Source of the DNA: Euptelea pleiosperma
Taxonomy: Eukaryota > Streptophyta > Magnoliopsida > Ranunculales > Eupteleaceae
Direction of reading: 5' to 3'
NCBI GenBank assembly: GCA_035048495.1
Contig: CM068552.1
Coordinates: 11,695,501 to 11,759,500 of the forward strand
Length of the DNA stretch: 64,000 nucleotides
Below, piece after piece: positions 37,501 through 52,500 of this stretch. Each line of letters opens with the position of its first letter. The stretch's first letter is position 1. Under the pieces are notes generated by a model. It was not told the origin of the DNA. It worked only from the letters and a program-made list of their open reading frames with translations, and did no database searches. The position numbers were made by a program, and so were the translations under genes.

Positions 37501-40500
37501 AAAGAGTCCGTCTAGAGCTACACCCTTTTCTTACACCCGAGGCTGGGGCCCACATGGAGATCATGTTGGACAATCCAACCGCACAATGCGTTTTTCATAC
37601 TATGGTTACCCTTTTCACAAAAAATCAGGACAATTTGACCTTCTTAACCTCGTGAAAATATGACTTTCATTTTAAAAATCCAGACCATCCAATTAAACCA
37701 TTATTTTCGGTCAATTTTTTATAAGGTTAGCGATGTCGAAGTGAACTGATTTTTGGCAACGATGATCATCATGGCAAGGACAACTCAATGTATGGTTGGA
37801 TTGTCCAACATGATCTCCATGTGGGCACCAACCTCGGGTGTAAGAAGTGGATGTAAGAAATGGGTGTAGCTCTAGACGGACTCCTAACGAAATACCTTTG
37901 TGGCACACTCTTGCAAGATTGGGAAGCACTGCTGAGAAATACCAGCTACTTGAAGCTCACTTAAAGCTTTATCACCAGTCCAACTGGAACAGATAAACAA
38001 AAAAAATTACAAATTCGTTGTTCATGAAGTAGGATCCTGTATATGAATCTAAGACTCCAATGCAAATGCTTGATAGCATCTGATGAGCTATTTTACATTT
38101 TTATCAAGATATCTATTGCAAATTAAATTTGCATAAATCAACAAGAAAAAAGCACATGAAAGCTCATTTATACAATTATTTCGTTTCTTTACTTTATTTA
38201 ATTTATTTAAGCACGGCTGGAGTTTATAAGGCATGTGTGTGCAGTTAGTTGCCATCCAATATATTGACAACCAGAAGAAAGTGCAAACAACATAAATCAT
38301 ATTATCGTCATCAGTTTATTCAATCAATGTTGCATACGCCAGCCATAAAAGCATTAAAAACTGTTCACTGGTACTGCATCTAAGAAAAACTCCACCCCTA
38401 CATTCAATACAGGCAATAAATACATAAGTACAGGGATAAGTGCAGTTTCATTGTGCAGTGTCCAATGAAGTCAATGTTTTAACCCAGCAACTATTTTAAT
38501 AAATTCCATACAGTTCTTGAGAAAAATAAACATACATGTAATTAACCTAGCATCTAACTTTGATATAACAACATAAAAGTTCACATAGTATCCACATAGC
38601 ATTTATAGAGATGAGATCTAGCTACATAGGAAACCATTGAAATATATGGGGCTTTTGGAGATACGTAGCATATTAAAAACAGCATATAAACAACCATGTG
38701 ATAATTACTCTGAATTCATTCATAACAAAACCAAATGAATATCATGTGGGCCTCCAATACATTCCGTAGGAATTCGTATAAACTAAGTCATAAAAGTCAT
38801 GTTCTGCACCATAAAACAGTTTAATTGATATTACCCACAAAAAAAAAAGTTGGCATTCATTCAGAAATAAGAGGACCTTGAGATGCATGTTAGAGGATAC
38901 TTGCAAATGGTAACAGACCCAACTTGTGTCGGTTCTCAAAAGAAGTAATGATTCCAAAACGTAGGTTACATCTAAAATACCATAGCAACCCAGCAGACTG
39001 ACAACACTCACAACTACACCAAACTGTAACCAGTGAAGGGCCATACATAAGCTACACTCAGATATAGTACCATCATTTGAATGCAGAAAAAACACTTCCT
39101 GATGGCTGGCCATTAGAGTTGTTAATGAGCTGGGTTCAGGCTGGGATGAGCTTTGCCTAACCCAGCACAGAACATAAGTAGGTAGGCCCAAGTCCGGCTG
39201 GGCCCAGCTATAACAGGGCTAAACAATTCGGGCCCAAGCCCAGCCCATGAATAAGTATAAACTGTCAGGGCATTGGATTTGAGCCACGTCTGAGCTTCTT
39301 TTCGTAAAAGATAAGCAGAAGCCAGCCCATTTATCTGGTGGATCTTAAAATTAAGCCCTGGCCTAATTGCCAGGGCCAATAAATCAGAACAAGCCCAGGC
39401 ATACAGCAAGCCCCACCCAAAAGCCCATCAGGCCAGACAGGTCCATTAATAATTGGCCGTCTTTACAAAAAGAAGGCAGCTTTTAAGCACATCAAAAAAG
39501 AGACCAGAATGAATTTCTAAAGGAAACTAACCACCGCCAAATAAAGGATATTTGTTTAAACTTGGCTCACTTGGGCTACAAAAAAGAAAATAACCTTGGG
39601 CAAGGAAAGATGGCCTTGCCGGGCCACAAATTTCCAACACTACCACTATACCATGCACATCACCACAATGGGACAAAAACATACTCCTATATGTTTTAGT
39701 TACAAGTATGAGATGTACACTAAACACATTCAAAGAGATATTAAAAAAACCAGGCTCGAGGGACTCACCTTTTCACTCATGCTCTAGCTGTGGGTTTCAA
39801 GAATCCAATGGTGGTTGTTGGATTCTCGGAAGTGGATTCTGAGAATCCAACAACCACCGTTGGATTCTCAAAATCCACAGCCGATAAAACGAGTGCAAAA
39901 AGGCGAATCCCCTGATCCTGACCCATTAAAAAATGATGACAACAGAAAACAAATATAGGCTTTAAATAAAAGCTCAGCTAGTTATTTTGGATCTTTTGGT
40001 GCCTGGGGCTTGATGTCACCATTGGTGTTTCCATTCAACAGTGACTGATTTTTTTAACTAGTGACATTTTAAATTTTTACAAGGCATTTGGTGCCTAAGG
40101 CATCAAATGACCAAAAGATTTGTGTCAGTTTGACTGTTAACTCTAGCTTACCATAATCTAACTCTCTTTCACTGGATCTCACCTTTGACAAACAGTTCAC
40201 CAACAACAGACTACATCACTTGACAATATAGAATAGATTTTTCAAAAATTTGTAACATCTTTGTTTTCAAAGTTGAGCATCAGCACTAATGAACTCGATC
40301 ACCTTACCATCAACCACAAAGCATGATAGCATGGCCCACATATAGCATCTTATTTGCAGTGCGATGTGCATTTGGGTTGCTTTATCCACTTCTATGTTGT
40401 AAAATACAAATGACATCATGGATCTTTTTTGTTTAACACTGATTCATTTAAAAACTCCTAGCTTCTATAAGGGTTCCCTACACTAATAGGCATCGTAAGA

Positions 40501-43500
40501 ATTTTAAAGACACTAGTTAAGATCTTGAAATAGATATTTTGATGAAACAAGCAAATGAAGGCCTTTAATATAATATAATATGATATATATGAATTACTCA
40601 TAAGTCTCCTATTAACTCACCATGAGAAGTAGTGCTGAAAGTCACGCTTCTCTAAGGTATTTTTCCTCTGGCTAATCCAACCTATGATTCCCTACACAAT
40701 TGAAACATCCAGTGCTGACTGAGCAACCATCAATTAAGAGACCAGTTCAATAGTTTCCAAATAGAATGAGCACCTGAATCGTATCATGCAAAGGTTGGTA
40801 AATCATTGAATCAGCTAAGGACAGTTGCCCTAATTCCTGCTGCAATGCTTTCATAAAGACCAAAAAATAATGAACTTTATATATATCCAATGTAATAGAA
40901 AAGAAAAGTCAAGGGATGCATTACTTACTGTATAGAACATCTTCTTCAACATCCACACTACCAGCATCGCGTGCCATGTCCTCTATATTGCTGTAAACTA
41001 GTGAAGGCAAATCAGAAATAGGAACAAGCAGATCTACACCTTACCTAGTGGTTAGAACTATGTTGTAAGTAGCAATACAATCTCATAAAACCTAAATTGC
41101 ATTACAACATAAATTTCTTGCAAGTAGTAAAGATTGCAATTAAGCTAATAAGAGTTTAGGGACTCAAACATTTTTCCATTGGTTTGACCTCTCATAACCT
41201 TAGAGGGACAAATGATTTTTAGGGAATGGATTCAATGAAACATAACCCAAAGCTTAAACAAGGTGCCTTCACATTCTCTAGGCTAATTTCCCTTGGAGGA
41301 CATGCATTTATGCCAAATTATATTCAGCCACTTTTCTAAGCTGCCTTTCAAGCATTTTGTTTGTTGTAACATAATGTTGGGTTAAATTCAGACAGTAACC
41401 AAATTAAGGGGCAAAACAGTTGCAAAGCAGTCAAGCTCTTTTGTAAAGTTTCTTTTTTCCCAGATTGGCTCTTCTAAGGTGCCTTCGAGCATTCTGTATG
41501 TTGTAACAAAATGTTGGGTTATATTCAGACAATAACCAAATTAACGGGCAAAACAGTTGCAAAGCAATCAAGCTCTTTTGTATAGTTTCTTTTTTCCCTG
41601 ATTGGCTTCTCTTGTTTGCTTTTTCTTTTCGATTCTTTAACTGTAAGTAATCTATAAGATACTGAAGTCTAAAAACTACAACTATTAATACCTAGAGGGG
41701 AATAATGGAGTTGCTCCACTAAGTTGACATCTATTGGCAATTTGGCATGCAAAAAAGAAAGACTGAAAAGAAAATAATTGAAACTGTAGTTGTTCCCGAA
41801 GAAGCCTTGCAGCATTCTCATGAAAATTGCACTTTACAATAAAGGTTACTGCAAAGGTAAGGGTTTAAATTTTGATTTCGAGGTATATTGGTTAGCTTGG
41901 AAAAGGACATATTCTATTGGTATGGAAAATGATGCAAAAATTTTGAAAACTATGGAATCATTATGGAAATCATGTAAAAACACAGTAACCTATTATGAGG
42001 AAAATATGGACTATAGTTGAAAAGCAATCTAGGGGACACATTTTGGCAGCAGACAGTTACTATGGCCAACAGTCCAGGTACTTATTACTGCAAAGCTATA
42101 ACGATCATCTGCAGTCTCGTGTGACTGAGTTGTATATTACTGCAGCCGCAGGTGAGAAGAGTTACTACTTTGCGAAGAGTTATCGCTATGGAGTATCTGC
42201 ATATTCTCACATGGTCTTGCAAAGGGGTCAGCAAATGCTGGAAATGCCGAAGGTCAAGAACTGCATATTACTGTACATTTTGTCATGTAAGCATTTGGTG
42301 AAGGCTTGCCACGACAAAGTTATTCTCATGTGATTTGTTTATTATCACATGATTATTTGGCAAAGACATGATGGAAAGATTTGATTGTCTTGCATATTAT
42401 CACATGATTGTGCAAAGTGTCACACGATTCTTTTGCCAAGCCTTAAGTCGTAAAATATTACGTAATTTCACATGACATGTGTATTGTCATATAGAACATT
42501 CTGCAAAGCTTCAAAGATAAAAGATCGGTGTATATCACGTGATGGTGCAAATTATATAATGAACTGTTAAAGATTTATTTGGAAAGTGGTTAATGTGAGG
42601 AAAGATTAAGTTACATAAGGATCGATGATGTCAGCAAGTGTTGTCAGTTGTTAAAGTTATCCGCATGCACCCATGAGCAATTATATACTTGCACAACAAT
42701 GAAGAAGTAACAAATGGCGATGACAGCTTTCCAGTCTTTTTGTTATTATTTACCCAATGCCATTCTGACCTGCGTAATTTGTCAAATTTAATTATAAAAA
42801 CTTCAGCTAGAAAAAGTTCATGAAAATCTAGCCCTTTAAAATCTATAAATAGGGGACCGGGGATTAATTTAGTATAAAATTTGAGGTTCTTTATAAGGTT
42901 TAGAGTTTGAATTTTGAGAGAGCTTGAGAGCTCTAAGTTTGAGCTTCTTTTGGAGCTATAAGAACCTTGATGTGATTCTTTGTATTCAAATTCTTTAAAA
43001 AGAATGCAATAAAGGAAGAAATTCATTTCTTGGTTTTTTTTCTTCTATATTTAATGATTTCCAAACAAGATTAGCTTCTCTGTAGAAGTTCAATGTCGAT
43101 TTCTTCATTAATCCTATTTTTGTTTGGGTTTCTCTAATATTTGTTCAGATATGAATTATTGTTCTTCCATGAATGTATGTGCATTTTGTGTGTGAGCCTC
43201 TACAAATGGACATGTCTTTTGGCTTTTCTGAAAGGGTTCACACAGGACAAAGAAAATGAGTTTACCTAGTAATAACTAGTGTGTAGGGTAGATTAAGGTA
43301 GAACATCACCACACCCAAACCCAACAAAGCCACGTAATGATAAAACAAGCATAAAAACATACTCATAACTCATCAAACTAGAATAAACAACCATTCGGAG
43401 TAAGAAAAACAAGAAAAATCAATAGCATTTAGTAGAGTAGTACATTGTAACATGGTGTCTAAGACTCATACTTTGGGAGTTGGACTTTGCACATAATCAT

Positions 43501-46500
43501 GTCAACCCAACTCAACATAGAAAATTGAGCCAAGAGACAAATAAAAAGGAGCAATAATCTAACAAAGTGGAGAAGGTTTAGGCTCGATGAGCGGCCAACA
43601 AGCCACCTATTGGAAGAATGACTTAGTCGAGATGGTGCACTCCGTTCAAGTTGAACCCACTCTAATACCATGAGAGGAATTGGACTTTAATTGATTAATG
43701 GGTGATTACATTAACCCTAATCAAGGGTTTATATACACCATTATATGACTTCATAGACAGTAAAACACCTAAGTACATCTAATCTAATCCAAAATGGTAA
43801 TGATTAGTACAAATCTCAAAGTGATAAGATATTGTGGTAATGATACAATGTATCTCATGCTCCTTGTTCCAATGTTTATCTGCAATAAAAAGTGCCAAAC
43901 GGTCCAGTAACTAGTATAATGCTCTGTAAGGATAAAGTTACATTATTATGTCAATGTTTTGAAAATCCTAAGATTTCCATATTGAATTATACAATTCAAA
44001 TCATATCTTAAGCCACAGTCCATTGTCCTTGCCTTATATTTGTTTCAGCTCTAAACGGGATGCTTCGAGATGAGGGGGCCTGCCCTAAAGGGAATTCTCT
44101 TATGACTTCGTCTCTAGCTCGAATGAATCAGTGATGTAGATAAAATCCTCCAATCATTCAATAAACTTACTATTTAGGTAAGATTCATGATTTGAATCTC
44201 ACTATTCTCTCAAATCTTATGATTTGAACAAAAACATGGGTGACACTTTCATGTGAAAACAATGATTCTTATTTTCTTGATTTTAGTTTTTTGTAGACCT
44301 TAAGCACTACAGTTCGTGGATTTGTTACTAATCAAATAAATTTATAACATAATACTGGCATTAACCATGGGTTATTTTATAGTTGTTCAACATTTTTTTT
44401 TCTTATACTTTTATTTGTAAGGGCCCTTAACAATTGAAAAAAAATTTAAGAGGGTCCCTCACAAGGAACTCCTAATTTAGGGTTAGGGGCATGAAATCAA
44501 CCAGAATGGTTACATGCATTCCACAAATAGTCTATTTTCTCTATCTTTCCTCTGGTCTAATTCTTACAATGCACTTATTCAAGAAAAAATTTCATGATAC
44601 TGCTTTTCTCATGAAACATCACCCAACACAGATTATAAGAAATGCATGTCCATCCACGCAATTGAAAGATTGTGAGTTGGGGCTTTGTTGATTAAAGATA
44701 GAAACTTATTTAATTTGATCATGAATTGATTATACTTAATACATAGTTTTGATTTTTCATTTTGTGAAAAGAAGTTTTGCTGGCATAACTGTAGATTTTG
44801 AATAGTGTCTCTATTGTCCATATCGGGATTGTCAGGTACTCTGTTATGTTATTATTTAGAAGTGTTTGTAGAAAAGTTTCTCATTATATAATGGATTGTG
44901 AAGGGTTTAGGGATATTACTTTAAAAAAATGGTTACTATTTAATATTCTTTTCTTAACTCGTAAAGAAATTTTTTTATGAATCTTAAGATGTAACGATTT
45001 GAACCTAACCTTTAATTTTTCGACCCAATTCGACTTAACGACATTGTTTAACAGTAACTTGTAATCAAAACAAGACAAATAATTCCTAGAAGAATTCATT
45101 GTTACTAGCATGGTGTGCATAGAGAATTATCATATTTAAAATTATCGCTAGCATTTGGTAAGGAGTTTTAAGGGCCTACTGGGCTTCATCAAGAATCACA
45201 ATGGATTCTTTAAGATCTACTTCCATTGCTCTCCGAATGATTGGATTAAGGATGTAGCTGTATGGGCAGAAAACTAGTTGAGCTTCTTCTGCCATAGAAC
45301 GTGCTGCAAAATATGAACAACCTGCCCAAAAAGGAACTATGTATAAGGATTTGGATGGCAAGAATAAGCTTTTCAACATATTATAACAAAAGAAAGGTAA
45401 ACCTTTCACAGCTCGTCCAACTTTCACTAGATCTTCAATATCATGAGCCTCGTGGCAGCCGCCCTTCTGAAGGGACGGATGAGCTTTAACTTTATGCACA
45501 TTTCTGTTTATGAAAAAGATTGAATATTATTTGCTGCATGCACAGCAGAAATAAAGATATACTAAGAATCTTAAGCATGTACGGATAGATAAACAAAAAT
45601 TTAAGTAACTCACTTGAATTCCAAGCATCCTACAGTTGGGTCCTTCAAAAGCAACTTACTGGAAAATTTACAACCATCATATTTTAGCAGAAGATCAAGA
45701 AAAAAAAAGACAAAAAAAATGTCGCTTTGGGGTTTAGAAGTGCACCATTCTTCATCGATGTTCTCTTTCCCACAGACATGTTTGTTGGTGCAGTAGTGTT
45801 TCCGTGATGCCTGAAAAAAGAAGCAACGGCAAAAAGAAACTGTAAAAGATTTCTACAAATGTATGTACGTAGAGAATCTTTGTATGCAGGAAAAGGGAGA
45901 CTTCTACAAAAGCTTATTCACTGTTATTTATCAAAAAAAGGGAGAATCTTTCCTTATAGCCAATTACATATATTCACTGTTATTTATCAAAAAAAGGGAG
46001 ACTTCTACAAGAAAAAATAGTTCTGGCAAAAAAAATCTAGAGTACAAAAGTTATCATCGTTAATTATAATAAGTGGTTCAGATTACTTTCACAATGCAAA
46101 CAGTCAGACATACAAATAGGTTGAATCTCAATACTACAAATCAATGTTGGGCTGTTAATTGAGAACACTAGCTGCCACCCTTAATCATGTTTGTACATAT
46201 TCATATTAACATTGAGGGAGCTGTATGATAATGTTGAGATTGCATAATGTAACCAAGGGTTAGTGCTTTAATTTCTTGTGCATGACAATAATATGTTATG
46301 TTGGTACATAACTTCAAGTATTGGTGAAATTCACCAATAGTACAAAGTCTTGTTTCGTCTCCCCACCGGCACGATAGAGAATGTATCGTCTTGTACCAAC
46401 CCCTAAGTTAAGTTTAAACCTTGTTTTTTATAAGTGTCCTTTATAACACTCATAAAATATAAATAACATACTTTTACTCTAATTAGGCATTAAAAATCAT

Positions 46501-49500
46501 TTATATGTAAAGTATATATGTATCTTTGCATATGTAGATGTACCATTTTTTACCAATGTCTCATTTTATCTTAATCTATCTTGGTTGAGACACCTTGTTC
46601 CGTCAGCTTACCGAGATGCAGAACGAAAGTGAAATTTTAAACCTTGCGAGAAACAATGATCAAACTAAAAATAAGCATTACTATCACGAACTGCATTGCC
46701 GTAACAAGAGTATGAGACCCTTGAAAATACATGTTAGGCATCTCTAAAATTCTTCCAGATGCCAAATAACTTCTAAAAGAATGGGATAAACTTACCAAAA
46801 CTGCCATTGGTACCCGGTAAGATGTCTTGCGGTATTCACGAATCACTTGACTTATTTGTGAATGTGTCCTCCTTATAGAACCAATAGAAAATGATGAGTT
46901 AATATATTCAATCAACTGTAATAGTGTCTTGATAACAAATACTGGCAATAAAATGCAATTTATCTCCATTTTAGTGCAATAAATGAAATTCCAATAATAT
47001 CTCCTAATTAGTCACACTTGATTGAGTCCAACGCAATAACGTCAACTATATAAAAATATGATAATATTGAGAGCAAAAGCAAAAAAGTTATTGAACCCGT
47101 TGAAATAAAATTTAGTGCAAATAAACTAACTTAAAACAGGGCAAATTTTCTCAAAAATCTAAAATTTAAAATTCGACTTGCTTCTAAACAATCTAAGTTT
47201 CAAAAAAAAAAACTTAATACAGAGAGAAGACACTTACAATAACATTACTACACAGAAACTTGTTTCAATAAAGAGAATTCTAATTAAATGGAACACGAAA
47301 TACAAACATGTTACTTATATGAAAGTTCAACTCATTTTCTTCATGACACTAGTAATGTACTTTTGTTATTGTTGAAGTGTATGAAAGTTTTAATATTAGT
47401 GTTAGTATAGGTTAGGACCTTTAGTCCCACATCGGACAAGTTTGTTATTTCTTTCTTAGCCTCTTCCTATATAATGGGACTCAAGTCATGTAATCTATAA
47501 TACTAATCTTATAGAATTGTTTAGCATCATGGTATCAGAGCATGTGATCCTATGAAGGAAACCCTAGTCCATCTTCATTCCATGTTTCTTCTTATCTTGA
47601 TGTCTCTTCTTCTCTCCAAAGCCTACCGTTTTGAAACCCTTTTGTTTTTAGGCTCTAGTTGTTGTCAATATGATATAAGTTGTATGGTGGGTGTAAGTTA
47701 TTTACCCTATTCAAATAAATAATGATAATAATGGGACATATGGTAGTTTTTACACTCTCCAACGATTTCCCCTTTCTCTCCCTCTCTTCTTCTCTTCTCT
47801 CCATGAAAACCTAAACTTCTACTTGGTATCAGAGCAGGGTTGATCGGATCTACACACACGCATAAGGAGTGAAGACCCTCACATCGCAGACCCTAGAGGA
47901 GGACCCTCATCGCTGACGTCATCAGTCGTACGAACAAGGTCCTCACATCCTCCGAGGTCTTCTTCCTCCAATAGCCTGTATTTTTCCAGGTATTTTGGTG
48001 ATTTTGGGGATTTTTTCTAGCCTTCTTCAATAATATTGAAAAAGACTCCGTTTTGGTTCGGATTGATTTGCGACTTCTTCTGGAGCTTATTGGCGGAGTT
48101 TGTTGCATTGTTTTGGTCTCCTCCCTTATTATCTAGAGGCCCATGCCTGTTTTCTGGTGATTCATGGAGTTTTGTGGCTGGGGGATTGATTTCTCCCCCT
48201 CTCTATTACCGCCGACAGCTTTTGGACTTTATTGTGCACCACGGCACATCTATATCACTATTGTTTGCCTATCTTTACGTCTTTGATCCTCCTCTTGATG
48301 TTTTGTTCGAACTTTGGGATGATCCCCTCGCTCTGTGGCTTCTACGTTATTGTTGCTCGAGTTGTATAGCCTGTTTCGACCATCTGGAGCCCTATAATGG
48401 TCTCGAGTTGGTTCAGATTGTTGCAACTGTGTGCCTTGTGGTTATTTTCATGTTATTTGTTGTTTGTGACGTAGCAATGTCGACTGTGTCTTCTGAGCCT
48501 TCTGGCCCTCCCGCTTCAGCCCTACTTCGCTTGAAAATCCCAGATTACAGATTACCACCACCAAGTTGGCTGGAAAAAACTACTTGGAATGGTCTAGGGC
48601 TGCCAAGATGTTTATTGGTGGCCATGGGAAACAAGGGTACATCACTGGCCGACTATCGACCCCTGCAGAGACAGATCCAACGTTTGAAATATGGGAGACA
48701 TGCAACTTGACGGTAATGTCGTGGCTCCTTAACTCTATGGAGCCCCACATTAGCCGAGGATTTCTATTTCTCTCCACAACAAAGGAGATTTGGAATTGTA
48801 GCCCAGACTTACTCTCAGCAAAAGAATGTTACCCATGTGTACTATCAGCTATGTCAGAGCATTGCTACTCTTCGTCAGGGAGACTTGCCGTTGGCCGATT
48901 ACTTTGCTAGGCTTCGTAGCATGTGGGAAGAACTTGATTATTATTGTTATCAAATACGTATTTTTTATGTAATAAGAATTGTATTGTAAATACTCCTCTT
49001 GAGGGGTATATTTGTCTTTTGTAAAGTTCTCCATATATAATATATTTTGTGGAGTCATATGAACACATCACATGACATCCTTTTCCTCTATTCTCTCTCT
49101 TCTCTCTTCTTCTTAAACCTAATCCTAACCCTAATTAACCCTAACCCTAAGGAGCTTCCAGAGACTAGTTGGGAGATTGATCTATCTCTCCCTAACTAGA
49201 CCAAACATTGCCTATGTAGTGAGTGTTATCAGTCAGTATATGCACTCACCCAGAAATGTTCATTTAGAGGCAGCACACAAGATTTTGAGGTATCTCAAGT
49301 CAGCTCCTGCCTCCTGGTAGAGGTCTTCTATTCGAAAAGAATGGGCCACATTCGTATAGAGGCATACACCTATGCAAACTAAGCAGGTGCCAAAGATGAC
49401 CGGCGATCTACCTCAAGGTATTGCACTTTTGTTGGGGGCAATCTGGTCACCTGGAGGAGCAAGAAGCAACCCGTTGTTGCCAGATCTAGTGCAGAGGCCG

Positions 49501-52500
49501 AATTCAAAGCAATTGGCCCATTACTTGTGTGAGATGCTCTTGTTAAAAGTGTTGGTTGTTGAACTTAGTTTCCTAGTCTCAGGGTCTATGAGCGTGTACT
49601 GTGACAACAAAGCCGCCATTAGCATTGCTCACAATCTTGTTCAGCACGATCGCGCCAAGCACATTGAGATGGACCGCCACTTCATTAGAAAGAAGATTGT
49701 CTCTGGGGAAGTGTGTACCCCATTTGTGAAGACCAATGAACAAGTTGTTGATGTTTTCACAAAGGGAGTTCCCAGTTGACAACTTCACATGTGTTTATGC
49801 AAGTTGGGCATGAGAGATATCTATACACCAACTTGAGGGGGAGTATTATCAGATGCGTATTTTTATGTATTGTAAATTCTCCTCTTGAAGGGTATTTGTC
49901 TTTTGTAAAGTTCTCCATATATAATATATTTTGTGAGGTCATGTGACCACATCACATGACATCTTTTCCTCTCTTCTTCCTAAACCTAACCCTAACCCAA
50001 ATTCACTGATTCAACTATTTTCAAGTCTTTACCCCTGTCTGTTCCACAGATGGTACAACCTATCGCAAGTTGGTCGACCATAACAAGATCTATGAGTTCC
50101 TTGCTGGCCTAAATGCGACGGCGGCGAGGAATGCCCAATGATATTGTAGCCTTTCTCATCAACCATATGCCCTCTCGGTCTCTTCAGTTTCACACCCCAT
50201 TCCAATTCCTCCGTCCCTCTAGTCCTCCCTTTGCAGTCCCTCCAAAAATCTTTAGTTGTGTTTGTTACGTCCACATCCTTAGCCCTCATCGGACAAAGTT
50301 GGACCCTAAAGCACTTAAATGTGTGTTTCTCGAGTACTCCCCTTCCACTAAGGGCTACAAATGTTATCTTCCCACATGGAAAAGATTTGTTACTATGGAC
50401 GTCACCTTCCGAGAATTGGCTCCCTACTTTTCCGTTGCTAGCCATATCCTCAAGGGGAGAGTAGTTGGTGTGAGGAACGACATGTGACTCTTGTTCTGCC
50501 CGTGGCATTAGATGTTCCTGTTAGTGATACTATGCGTGACAGAGACACTAGCAAAAATGGGGAGTTGCAAGTCTACACTCGTCGTACGCTAAGGGAGACA
50601 AAGATCATCCCTGAATGTCAAGGTCAAGACTCTTTCTCGCTAGATCCAGGTAATCCCTCATCTGGTTCCCCTTTGGGGAACCTTCTTTATGCGATAGTGG
50701 TTATGATCTTCCTATTGCCCTTCGGAAAGGGAAGAGATCTTGCACTCAACACCTTATTGCTAGTTTTGTCTCCTATGATAACTTGTCACCATCCTACAAA
50801 TGTTTTGTTACTTCTTTGTCTTCTATCACCCTTCCTTCTTCTGTCACAGAGTCTTTGGCACACCCCAGGTGGAAAGAGGCAATGGTGGAGGAAATCAATA
50901 CTTCGGAAAAAAAACAGTACATGGGAACTGGTTAAGCTACCACATGGCAAGAAGTCGGTTGGATGTAAGTGGGTTTACACAGTGAAGTGTAAACCGGATG
51001 GATCTATGGACAGATACAAGGCGCGATTAGTGGCTAAGGGTTATTCTCAGACGTATGGTATTGACTACAAGGAGACAATGCTCCTGTAGCCAAATTAAAT
51101 TCTATCCGGGTTATTCTATCACTCACGGCAAATCAATCTTGGCCACTGTTACAGCTCGATGTTAAGAATGCATTCCTCATGGTGACTTGAAGGAAGAGGT
51201 TTACATGATGCCCCCTCCGGGGTTTCAGGTATCTAAGTGTGTAAGTTGAAGAAAACTCTATATGGTTTGAAACAATCACTAAGGGCGTGATTCGAAAGAT
51301 TCAGTGGAGCAGTTAAGCAGCTGGGATACAGCCAGAGCCAGGCAGACCATACACTACTTATTAGACGAGTTGAGGGACTATGACAATTATGATTGTGTGT
51401 GGACAACATCATTGTCACAGGGAACTGTACAACAGAAATCTCCAAACTGAAGAAGTTTTTGGCAGTTGAATTTGAAATTAAGATCTGGGCACCTTGATGT
51501 ACTTCTTGGGCATTGAGGTTAAAAGATCAGAGGAGGGAATATACATATGTCAAAGGAAATATGTCCTGGATTTACTACAGGATACAAGCATGCTGGGGAC
51601 ACGGCCTGTTGATACTCCTATTGAAGCAAACCATCGGTTAGATGGTCGATCAGGGAAACTTCTAAAGGATGTAGGTAGTTTTCAGAGACTTGTGAGAAGT
51701 CTCATCTATCTAGCTCACATATGACCAGACATAGCATATACTGTGATTGTGGTGGGTTAGTACATGCACAAGCCTCGCACACCACATCTGGAAGCCGCCA
51801 ATCGTATTTTGAGGTACCTGAAGTCATCCCCAGGGAAGGGATTGTTATTTCGTCGTCATGGGCATACGAGAGTCGAGGGTTTTACATATGCAGACTGGGC
51901 TGGTGCCCAAGATGATAGGCGGTCTACTTCAGGCTATTGCACATTTGTGGGAGGCAATCTAGTAACCTGGAGGAGCAAGAAATAGCAAGTCATAGCCCGA
52001 TCAAGTGCGGAAGTAGTGTTCCGAGCTATGACTCATGGTGTGTGTGAATTGTTATGGCTCAAGATTTTACTCAGAGAACTGGGCTTCCCAATGGAAGGAT
52101 CTATGTCATTATATTGTGACAACAAGGCAGCCATAAGTATTGCACATAATCCCGTGCAACATGATAGAACCAAGCATATCGAAGTGGATATGCACTGTAT
52201 TCGTGAGAAAATTACATCAAGAGTAATTTGTACACCGTTCATGACTACATTGGAACAAGTGGTTAATGTTCTCACCAAGGGGGTTGCGGTTGCTCCATTT
52301 CGGGCATGTTTGAACAAGTGGGGCATGATTGATATCCACGCACCAACTTGAGGGGGAGTGTTGTCAGTATGACATTAGCTATATGGTGGGTGTAACTTAT
52401 GTAAGTGGGTGTAAGTTATTTACCCTATTCATATAAATAATAATAATGGGACGTATGGTAGTTTTTACACTCTCCAACGATTTCCCCTTTCTCTCCCTCT

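Noticed and set aside
48036..48710. 224-codon open frame as a host gene
   Set aside because: It lies between the inner Copia's 5' LTR and its gag; the gag signature KNYLEWSR is in an overlapping frame.
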